Shown piece by piece: positions 50,575 through 61,225 of a DNA stretch of 64,000 nt. The DNA comes from Promerops cafer (lineage: Eukaryota > Chordata > Aves > Passeriformes > Nectariniidae): positions 252,527 to 316,526 of the forward strand of contig VZSE01015313.1 of assembly GCA_013398275.1 (NCBI GenBank). The letters run 5' to 3'. Position numbers and translations under genes: made by a program. Under the pieces are notes generated by a model. The model had not been told where the DNA came from, searched no databases, and worked only from the letters and a program-made list of their open reading frames with translations. Within the stretch, counting starts at the first letter, position 1; every line of letters begins with the position of its first letter.

Positions 50575-50695
50575 GTCTTGCAAGAGCTAAATCAGTTCCT
50601 AGTCATACATATTCCAATGAAGTGGTAACCCTATGGTACAGGCCTCCAGATGTCCTCCTGGGATCAACAGAATATTCCACCTGCCTTGACATGTG
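50575..50695 (+). CDS. CDK14: CDK14 exon: activation segment and RPPD motif
   Basis: This 121-bp exon completes the DFG Gly and then encodes LARAKSVPSHTYSNEVV to STEYSTCLDM, plus two bases of a Trp codon (about residues 276-316). It is the activation segment. Ser (about 289, in HTYSNEVV) stands where CDK2 has the activating Thr160, as is usual in the PFTAIRE/PCTAIRE group. RPPDVLLG replaces the common CDK motif RAPEILLG, again a group trait. The segment binds substrate and cyclin Y. The acceptor is TTTACCCCACAG and the donor is ATGTG/GTAAGT, a near-perfect U1 match. It enters in phase 1 and leaves in phase 2. GSTEYSTCLDMW supports CDK14 over CDK15 and CDK16-18. Confidence 0.97.
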
Positions 50696-51383
50696 GTAAG
50701 TGTAGATGAAAAGACTCTATGTAGATGCCTTAGCTCTTGGTTTTTTTAGACATGTAAACCAAGTATGTAGTGAGATCATTGGTACAAGTTAAAAAAACAT
50801 GTGTGGTGATATGTGTGGTTCCTGCAGTATCTCCCTGAAGCAATCCCCTCCTGCCACCCCGCTGCTGGCAGCTGCTACCAGCTGTTGACACAGCACCCAT
50901 TGGTGCTTTGCAAGAGACTGTAGTCTGACTTTTCTAGTCTTACTGTGGTACTTTCCTATGATATGACACTTGTTTTGCAAAAGATAGACTTTCACCATGC
51001 CCACTTGCAGCAAGGAGAAAACCAAAATTCTCTGGTTGTGAGCATAAAACCTCAGTTCTTACTCTGCTGTATTTGGTAGCAGTAAATATTGTTGAATAGG
51101 TTTTTTTTCAAACCTACAGATTTTATTTAGCCTTGCAGGCTTAGAAGAGTAGTTTGATTTGTAGAATATATATCACCTTGCTTGTTTTTGATTACATCAT
51201 TTAGTCCTGTGTTGAACAAGGAACAAGGAAGGTATTTGGTTTTTGACTGTTAAAAACCAAGCTGGAGCTTCTTCATTTATTCTGTAGGTTTTGAGGTGAC
51301 AGGATCTCTGTAATCTGTACAAATTCTGAAATACAGAAAAAAAAATGCTCTTCCTTACAATGAAAGGAAGATGCTCTGGAATA

Positions 51384-51461
51384 TGTTTGGGTTTTGTTTT
51401 GTTTGCTTTGAGGGTTTTTTTGTTGTTGTGGGTTGTTGGTTGGTTTGGTTTTGTTTTTTTT
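51384..51461. repeat. G/T-rich low-complexity tract
   Basis: Nearly all of these 78 bases on the + strand are G or T, in TTTTG, GTTG and GGTTT words. This is simple-sequence material of the kind common in avian introns. It makes an artefactual Lys/Asn/Gln-rich frame on the - strand. Confidence 0.85.
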
Positions 51462-54400
51462 AATGCCTGTTTGACTATTTAAACTTTTACAGCTCATTCA
51501 TTTGAGAAAAAGTTATACTGAGGAATTTTCAGAAAAATACAGTAATTTTTTTGTAGTTCACTGAAATATCTTTCTTTAATACAGGCAAACCAAAGTTAGA
51601 ATTATGATTATATTAAAATCTAGAGGATTTTAACTGTAAGATAAGTTTAAAAGCACCTTATGTTTTCATATGGTGTGTGAATAATATTTTTAATGTAACC
51701 TTGCAGTGTAATTTTGAAACTGAAGACCTAGCAGGAAAATTTTTCAGATGGGGAAGCGAACTAAAAATGAGGTTGTATTTAGTCCTGTAGCTGAAATCAG
51801 AGATTATGGCATGAAAACAGGTTTTCCTGAAAATCTTGACTCCTGGAGGCATGATTTAGAAATCACAGGATTGTTTCATGTGAAGGGGTTAGAGAGTATA
51901 AATACTAGAATATCTAATACTGAAGTGAGTGGTTGGTATAACTGGGCCCTGGCTGCTGCAGGTCCGTGAGCTCTAAGGGAAGGTGAACCCAGAGGTAAGA
52001 AAGGGACAGTGAGAAAACTCCAAATGTGAACACTGATATTAGAAGTGTGCCAGAGAGGCAAAGGCAGCATCTTCTGTATCAATTGTCTGGTTTTCCTCTG
52101 ACCATTCTCCACTTCACAGGTCTGAAATAATTTCCTTCTGCATCTCAGTTTCTCATCTATCCTGAAACTGTCCTGTTTTCCTGAATCTCAGGTTCAGCCT
52201 GGTGTCTTCACGGGTTGCATACAATTTCTGCAGCACATCTGCTCCTGATGTTTACAATCACCTCTTTTCCAAGTGCTGCCTCAGATGCCCTCAGCAAGAA
52301 GCTCAGCTTGCTTGGGCTGAGGCAAGACAACTGACTCAGAGGATGGAAATAGCTGGGAGAGATAAATAGTCCTTTCTGCTCATCTTCTCATGGTTCCCTC
52401 TGCATTTGTTCAGTTCTCGAGTCACGCGTATCCGTGTATGTCTGCACATACATGAGTCAACTTGTAAACTACAGAGATATACAGAAACAGCTAAAGAAAA
52501 TTTTTAATGCTTTAATAGGGCAAACTGCTCAAAAGGCACTTGAAATACGTTTTTTTAGTTAAAAGCAATATTGGAAATTTATTTTTCTAACTTTTCCCGA
52601 TTTAAAAAATGCTGCACTGTGAAACTGAACAAAGAATTTTAAAACATTTTTTATTGTTGCTCAAAATTTTTCCTCAAATAAAACTGATTCTCTCCAAAAT
52701 TCAATAGCTTGTCAAAAATAGATCTTTTAACGTTCCCCCCAATGATGATTTTAGTAAAAGAGCTATTAGAAAGTCCAATCAAAATATGTGGTGTTCCTGT
52801 AATAAAGATTAAGTCATGTAGCTAATTAAAAGCATTTAAAAGTTACTGTACCTGCAGACTGAGCATGTTCTTCATAATCATGTTTATATTCAAATCACAT
52901 GGGCATCCGGGAAGATCAAGGAAGGACTTTAAATGGTACTTCAGCAATCCAGGTCATTTTTTTGTTTTCTGACAAAAATTATTCAATTTTTGGGGAAAAA
53001 CACAATAGTTACATCTTCAATAATCTCAATAAATGATGTTCTCTTTCATAGAGCATTTCCTAAAGGCCTAAAAAAATCCAGGTGCTCTGGGGTCAGAGGT
53101 GGTGTGTTCTGTTTCAAATGAAAAACAATGTCACATCCCTCTTGTACTCAATTTGTAGCCCCTAAAATATTTTTTCTGCCCTGTACAAACTGAGGAACTA
53201 TAAGGAAAAGGGACCTAGTAATACAGTTTCCTTCACATGGCAGCAATTTGTGCAGGGGCTCAGCCTCTTCCACATTGGAAATCAGATGAGAGCAAATGTG
53301 TACTGTGTGAGAGAAGAGCTTTAGATTTGTACTTCTGTGCTCTCCTGGGTTGTCTGAGACAGCACTTGCAGTCTGACTGCGAGAGGGGCAGCTGCGTGCT
53401 GAGGTCACTTGTGCTGCCTTGGCACATCTGACAGGGAGCCCTGCTGGAGCCCAGGCAGCCTTGGGGCTGTGCTCACACAATGCTTGTACAGAGCTGAGCC
53501 ATAATTACATTAAAGCCATTTAGTGGCTTCCCAGAGTGGGAGGAAGGGAGACATGGAGAAACCTGTCTACCGTCAGATTCCAAGATAATTTGGTAATTTG
53601 TTATCAAAAGTGTGTTTGTAGCATTAGCATTTTTATGCAATTACTGGCATTATGTCCTTATGGCAGATAGTGTGTGCTCTCCTGTGTCGTTGTTGATGAT
53701 CTACATGATGACAAAACTAGGCAACCACTTCACCAAATATTTAAATAATGTTAAGGTAGAAAGCACAGCTGTTTCCTCTATTTAGAGAAAAGAAAAAAAA
53801 AGTCAGAGGGCTTTTTCTATAGCCATGATAAATGACATTTCATGGTGGTTCCCCAGGAACAGAAAGTGAGGCTCCCACAGAGTAGAAGACCAGCTGCATG
53901 AAAAAAGAGTCCAAATATTAACCACTGGACAGTGGCTGGGAAGCAGGTGGCAGAGGCTGCAGGCTATTTTTACACTTCATTTGCTGGTGTAGAGAATTAG
54001 AATAGTAACTAAAAGCTAATGATCCACATGCAATGTTACATTCTCCTGCATTCTTTTTAAATAGCCACTGGCAATAAAATAATATTAATGAAGATGTACA
54101 TGCAATAGTGGTGCCAGGCTGGTGATGGAAATCAGTGTGTCGGGCTTTGTGATTTACTGCTGACAGCATTTGATACAGCAGCATTATGTGACTGTATTAT
54201 ACTACCCAGGGCTGCATCAAAGAGTTGTGATAACCTTTGATACAGCTTTTTTTTCCCCCCTGCTCTTGATGAGGACTTACTAGTAGCTAGGAAAATGGGT
54301 TTGCATTGCCTCTGGTGTAACTTGTCCTAATCCTTGAATTTTACAGTCCTTTGAAAATCAATGCAAGGAAAATAGGCTTCAACACATAAAGGGTTTATGG

Positions 54401-56526
54401 ATTACTAAAACCTATATATAAGTAACACAGAAACATAGGGAAAAAATCCCTAAATTAACCTATTCTATTTGTTCCTTACAGGAAGAGTATAATATTAGCA
54501 AATGAAGCAATTTAAACAGGCTATTAAATCAATTTGATTCTGGCAATGCATGTGCTGATGCTACATCTGGGTTACTTACATCAAGAAGTCACAAGGGATA
54601 TTTTATTTTGAAGTGCAGCTGGCTTTAAAATGTGTTTGCTAACAGCGGGCAAATTTTTTGCATCTACTATGGTTTTGTTTATAAAAAAATACAGTCTTAG
54701 TCACAGTACAGGTAATCTAAGCAGTTATGGGCCGGGATAATTTTAAATTCACTTTTATTAAGTAGCATCAGCCATGTATGGTACTGCGGAGGAAATAAAT
54801 TAAAACCAGGCCAGTAAAATGTTACAAAGTTGCTTCTTGAATCACTCTTATTTAACTTTGTTTCATCTGGGTTGTTATACATTATTTCAAATCTGAGCTT
54901 AATTTAGGGAAATCTGTTCATACCGAGTTTCTCTATCCTATTATTAGAAAAATAAATGGTATGTGGGAACACACCACTTTCCACACATAGCCTGCTAAGA
55001 GTGAGGATTTGAGTGCTCACTACAATTCCATGCATGCTTTCATGACTATTTGACCAATGAAGACCTACAAACATAATTAAGACATTCACTGCATAAAAAT
55101 GGATTTTGTCTTAGACACAAATGCACCAAATTATGGTTTTTACTCAGGGGACATTACAAAGGCATCTTTATGCTGTTTCTCCTGTAAATGGTTTGCAGTG
55201 AGAGAAATGTGAGAGCAGTAGTCCCAGTATGCCCTCAAGAAATACTTCTTGGGGCCTGAGAGAGAAAACAGCATAGGGCAAAACAGCTCTTTTGCCCTTG
55301 ATGTTCCTCAGGATTGTGACTTCCACTCCAAAGAAATGCTAATGTGTAGGATTAGGGTATTAATGTAATATTGCAGTAACTATAAAAGTATTGTTAATTA
55401 AGTTTCTCTTGCTATCAGTGAGTTCTTCAAAAGTTTTATCAGCTGAATTAGCTTTTGATTGGAAAATTCTATAGGTTCAGATTCATAGAAATGCTGTGTG
55501 TGAGGAAGTGAGGAACTGTCTGGGTCTGTATTTATGGGAAGCGCATTTCAGTTCCTGAAATGCTGAAATCTGAAAACTACTTTCATCCACTTGTAAAATC
55601 AGATTTGGTGTTACTTTTTCATTGCTAGAAATATGTTTCATGTGTGTAAGGAAAGTACATTATAAAAGTATCTGGATGCAGAAAAGAAAACCAGGGAGTA
55701 CTTGTTCAACAAGAAAGTGTTTCCTGGCAAAATGTTGCTGAAGTTTGAGGAATATTTTCTTGAGCTTATTCTGACTCTGCTTTTACAGAACGAGTGAGTC
55801 CAAAAGAAAGAATCTCACAAGAAGGGATCATGTAGATTTTAATCCTTCATGAATGTAGTATTTCTTAATATAGAAGCTGAAACTATTGCTACAAAGCAAA
55901 AAAAAAATTCTGGAGCTTTTATTTCTAGGTATTCAGTGACATGTGCAAGAACATGACCACTTTATTCTCTTGTAATTGCAATTACTTCAAGTCTGACTGT
56001 TCAGAAATACCTTGAGCTATCAAGTAAATTAGTTTTCATTCATTACATATGCTTCCTGCACAAATTTTAATGTTTTTTGTCATCATGAATGGGAAATTTT
56101 GATTCACTCATTACTTCTCATGTGAGAACTGCTGTTTGCCTTACTGCCACTGTATTTTTATCAGACTGTGTCATCCATTAGATCTTTTTTCTTATATATC
56201 AAAGAGTAATGGTCATGAAAGACAAATTCCAACCATCTTCAGCATTTGTGGGTATTCTGGCAGTCTGCTGCAGTAGAAATAAATCAGATTTTTGTCAGCT
56301 AAAGAGAAAAAAGTCCCTTGCTTTACATTCCTTTGCCTCAAAATTTGTTTTCATCATTGTGTTCACAAGCAGGATGAGAACATGACTTTTTTTTACTTGA
56401 ATAAATCAGACAAGATAAAAATCTCTTTGCCCTTACAACATGTATATTACTAGCATTTTATGGAAGATGCTACAGTATTACATCTTGGTGCCAAATCCAT
56501 AAAAAAGTAAAGTAGCAGGATTTTGA

Positions 56527-56592
56527 AGGGGAGTGTGTGTAGGTTTTGTGGGGTTTTGTTTGTGGTTTTATTTGTTTGTCTGTTTGCTTTTT
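56527..56592. repeat. G/T-rich low-complexity tract
   Basis: A second tract resembling the one near 51.4 kb, with GTGTGTGT followed by TTTTGTGG and GTTTGTTTG-like words. No function is evident. Confidence 0.8.
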
Positions 56593-57266
56593 AATTCTGA
56601 TATATTTAACATTACAAATTATTTGGGAAGCTTGAATGAAAACTCTGTTGTTTCTTTGAATTTCAGAAATCTCACTGGGGGATTACTGAAAGGAATTACT
56701 TGGCTTTTGTAAAATGCCTTCCCCCTCTGAAGCCAAGCCCTGCACACAGAAAACAGGCTTAATGACCAGATAAAAATATTATGTGAAGACCCAGCATAGG
56801 TTTTCATTGCAAAGGCCATGCTGAATATCATCACCTGCACTGAGCATGCTACAAAGCAAATCTCTTCAAGGCAGAGCATTCAACCCTTTAAAACATATAT
56901 AATAAGAATGTAGAGTTTCTATATACTTGATTTAAGTATAAACTAAAACTTGGTTTGGAAACAGCTCCTCATTCTGGAGTGTGTCTGTACTCTCTTTTAT
57001 GGCTTCATCAAGACAGTCATAATATTAACTCCAGGAACCATCCCTTATAATCTTTTATATATTATACCTTATCAAAGCTGTTATACTTTTTTTTTGTTTT
57101 ACAGTATTCAAGTACAGATATACTGGAGATTCTTGTAGCAATAAGGATCTTTGTTATATAGAGACAGGAATGTGAGTCCCTAAGCCAAATACATAAAACC
57201 AATCCACCAGTTAGCAAGTTAATTTTAAGGGAATACCCTTCTTAATTATAAAAGCTGTGCAGGGAG

Positions 57267-57308
<42 letters not shown>
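57267..57308 (+). repeat. Pure A run of 42 bases
   Basis: An uninterrupted poly-A of 42 bases stands in ordinary intron sequence. No element body, AATAAA signal close upstream or target-site duplication was found, so it is not clearly the tail of a retroposed transcript. It may be an expanded mononucleotide repeat. The exact length in such runs is often unreliable in assemblies. Confidence 0.95.
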
Positions 57309-57309
<1 letters not shown>

Positions 57310-60300
57310 CCCAAAAATAAGGTTCCTGAGGCATTCAGCTTCATTTTTACAGGCTCATTTACTATGTCAATTCAAATGCAAGAGAAGCCATTCAGCTGTG
57401 CTAGTACCTCTTACTCTGTATAAGGCTGTACAGTGACAGCCAGAGTCCCAGGAAATTAAGCAGGACAATAGAAGAGCAATATTAGATGGCATGGCCATGT
57501 ATGGTCTCATCAATATATCAATAGGTTTAGTCATGCTTTTTGTCATCAGGGAGTAAACCACCCATTTCAGCATTAAATGGCTGTCACTTTTACTTTGCAA
57601 GTTTATCCTATGCCATTGCATTGGAAAGATCTCTGAACAACATTGCAGCTTTTGGCTTTTTTATCCAAACTCGGCCGTCCCATAAAGAGAGCAGGAAAAT
57701 CCAAACTGAATACACCAAAATTTGTTAAGGTAATATTCTTTTGTCAAAAATTATTTATAAGTGCTTCCTGAAAATGTCATTGTATGCTGAACATGCACAA
57801 ATTTACCTAAATCACATACCCTTGGAGATGCATGCACCTTAAAGCCTCTATTTCATATTTTAAGAAGTAGTCTTTGTGTCAATGAAACCACAGCTGGTTT
57901 CAAGTGTGAGATCATCTTATCCACTCTACTGTTAATGCAAGTCTGTTTCCTGAAGAATATTCTGAAGTATTTCAGCTTGTCCAGTTTTACATGACTGTAA
58001 CTGGGCTTCAAGTCCATTGGGAGGCTGGAGTATAGCACAATTATTAATTGTATTTCCCTAACACTCACCCGAAAATTTCTATTTCCTAAAGGCATTCTGC
58101 TATTTCTAGTTATACTATTTTGGATCTACCTACCATTCTGGGAACCATTAAAATCCTAGTCAGTTCTTCCCTGTCCTTCGTTTTGCATAATTTTAAATAC
58201 AGAGTCATCATATTCTACCTTGTCCCTTGGGTTTTCTTGTAGCCAAGAATGACATAATTTTCTTAATTTTTCCTCAAAACCCAGTTCTTCTGACATGATA
58301 AAAGTTTTTGCTCTGTTCAAAAACATCTCTAAACTGTTTAAAAGTTTGTGAGGTCTATAAAAACAAGACAAAATTTCAAGGCCTTGTAGAGGCTTTATTT
58401 CTCATTTGCAGTGTGTGCACTTACAGTTTACAATGCAGGGATCCTATTACAGACTCAGGTTTCTACTTACTGTGATCCTAAAATTCACCAATACCACTCT
58501 GACATCTAAAATACCACCAAGCCATCTTCAAGCCTTTATGTGCTGTTATGGCTTTCTGGGTCTTTCCTATCCATTTCCTAGTTCAGTGTCATACTTTTCC
58601 TGTATTGCTATTTTCCCTGTTTTTAAGTATTCATTTAAATTTGTCTTTCTATTGATTTACTCGCAAATGTGCTGAACACCATAACCTTTGAAACCAATCA
58701 AAAGCTTAATTTTCAAGTGGGCTGAAGGGAAAAGCAGTCTTCCAGCTCAAATCTTGAAGGTTGCTTCTATTTCTCTCCCCAGTGATTATAGTACCCTTTT
58801 TGAATTAGGTGTTTGTTTAACTCCAGTACTCTTTTATTTCAGCTTGCGACTTAATGGAATTCTAGGCTGCACAAGGGTCCAAGATATATAATAGGATCCT
58901 TCTTTCCAAGCAGGAAATTTTTCCTCAGTTTTGTTTGCTGTTCTTACTGGCTTTTTTTTGCTTATACTTGTGTCAGAACCACTAAAAGTGGACAAATTTG
59001 TAAATAATGTAAAACAATACAAAATGTGGCAAAATCTTCCTGCTGCCCTTACTGCATTTCTGTTCAAACAGCTGGATGAAGATTCTCTGCAGATTTATAT
59101 GTGCTCTCAAGTGATATGCTGGTTTAATCAAATGCCTGTTTTCTGGTTGCAAGAATAGAACTGTGATCCTCTTTTCTTTAGTCTAAGTTCAATTGTTTTA
59201 TTGCTCATCTCGAATAAATGGCTCCTGGCTAAAATCTTGAATTTTTCCTTGCCTGAGATGCTGGTACTGTTTATAAGCATTTGACAAAGATATATTGTGC
59301 CTATCTGTGCCTAATGAAGCACTAACCAGACTAAATGATGAATGGCAGTTTAATCAATTCAGTTCATTTAGTAACCAGCAGAAGCATATGGAACATAAAT
59401 TTTAACCTCTCTTTTATAAACACCTGATTATTCTAAAATTTGACCTCAACTGTGCTTTCCAAAGTTTTCTTCCACTTTTCTATGCCAACGAGAAGCTTTA
59501 CTTACTATATCTATGCTCTGGGTTGTAGAATTAGAAAATGGTGATGTATATTTAATTTTCATCTTAAAAAATTTGACTATCAACCCTCATTGTACTGGAA
59601 TGTAAAATTGTTTCATTATTGGGTATTTGTCAAAGCCTGAGAGATGAGTAAAGCACAGGTTATTTGCTGATACTTTTAGTTAAGTCGTATCTATAAGTAC
59701 TCAGCTCCAATCTTATATGAAAATATGAGACCTGTTTTCATTAAGTTGTTTTATTCTAGAACCACTTCTTCACCAATATATGCACACAAATCCTAAAATT
59801 AAATGCTGCTTTCTGAATGCATCATCATGATGCATAAGCAATGAAAAGGTATGTAATTACTACATTCCAAATAATATACTTCTAAAAACAAAGTTAAATT
59901 AGAGGTTGTTGCTGGGATTTTTCTGATACAGAAACAAAACTCTCAGTTTTTGGGGGGGGTGGTGCGGTAGTTAGTGTTGCAAATTCTTAGTTCATTTAGA
60001 TATATGTTTTGGGGATTTAAACATATTATTACTTTGAGTGAAGAGTGGTTTTTTGTGGTTGCTTACACAGACATGGTTGTACAGCATACGTGGGTGTTTG
60101 CATATGAAAGTTGTAGAAGAATGTATGCAGAAAAATGTAATTGAAGAAGCTGAAGTATATCATCAAATTCTGCAAAAGGGATGTTTTCTCTTAAAATTAT
60201 TTTTGCTGAGGGAACAAACTACTCTTGAGCTGTTTTCATCCAGAAAAGATACAAGTGCAAGTTTGTAATTTGCTTTCCTTTTGAGATGCAGGAAGTTTAC

Positions 60301-61131
60301 AGGTTATCTGGAATTTGAGATGGAGTCACAGAAGCTTCCTCAACCTCTGAGAATGCATTCTTTGTGCTGTAGTTATTGTGCCTCAGATATTTTTAGCATC
60401 TGATTTCCCAGTACTTCTGCCACTGGCTTAACTCAGTGGGATGAGGGGGACTTGTGTGAAGTACACTGTGTGGAAAATCAAGGACAGGAGCTGTAAAGGA
60501 GGTGGCTGTTGTGGGGAGAGGAAGGAGCCCGTGGTTTCTCAGCCCATTGCAGGACCTCTCAGCCAGACCTTCTGGGGAATGGGGTCAGCAGCTGTGGGCT
60601 TTGAGCTTCTTTCATTTATGCTGGAAGAGGGGAGGAGAAAGTCCAAGTACATCCCCCAAATTACCAGCATTTGGGCAGTAGCTAAGTTCTGCAACTGTGA
60701 GCAGGGACGTGCCCTTTTCCTTTTTACTCACCTTTTCCCTTCTATGCTAAGTGTGCTTCCATGTCGTTGGTCTGTCCCCATTCAGCTTCTCCCAAGGATG
60801 CTCTCTCACTGCCAGTCCCACATCTCCAGAATTTTTTTTGGGAGCATGACTATTCTGCTTGGGAAGCACTAATACAGAAATCAGCAGCTGTGCCTTTATT
60901 GGTCTCAGCACTCACCAGTCATATTCCTCTACCTCTACACCTTTCTACAAACACCTGAAGAGTGTTCAATTGTATATACTGATTTTAGCAAATGCACATG
61001 GCTGTCCTTCACCTGGCATCAATTGAAAAAAATTATTTACATACGGGTAAAGGATACAAAAATATTGTTGTTGGCTTTTTGGTCTATAAGAAATCTTTCT
61101 AACCTTGCCTTTATTTTTTTTCATTCTGTAG

Positions 61132-61225
61132 GGGAGTGGGTTGTATCTTTGTAGAAATGATTCAAGGGGTCGCCGCTTTTCCAGGAATGAAAGACATTCA
61201 AGATCAACTTGAAAGAATATTTCTG
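61132..61225 (+). CDS. CDK14: CDK14 exon: alphaF helix and start of the CDK insert region
   Basis: This 94-bp exon gives the last base of a Trp codon and then 31 codons, GVGCIFVEMIQGVAAFPGM to QDQLERIFL (about residues 317-347). It encodes the alphaF helix, which anchors the catalytic and regulatory spines, and the following alphaG region of the C-lobe. The acceptor is CATTCTGTAG and the donor is CTG/GTGAGT. It enters in phase 2 and leaves in phase 0, so the next exon (VLGTP in the family) should start on a codon boundary outside this window. I see no difference from recalled vertebrate CDK14. Confidence 0.97.

Larger units (their letters stand above)
50696..61131 (+). other. CDK14: CDK14 intron of 10.4 kb
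   Basis: The donor is GTAAGT and the acceptor is a long pyrimidine tract ending CATTCTGTAG (61122-61131), with a good branch-point word TCTAAC near 61098. The intron is phase 2, inside a Trp codon. It contains two G/T-rich low-complexity tracts (51384-51461, 56527-56592) and a 42-base A run (57267-57308). No transposable element with a recognisable body, RNA gene or second protein gene was seen. Open frames up to about 143 codons look like chance frames. Confidence 0.85.

Noticed and set aside
60441..60872. 143-codon open frame on the + strand just upstream of the last visible exon
   Set aside because: It lies wholly in the intron, has no family resemblance and sits in a locally G+C-richer stretch where stops are rarer.
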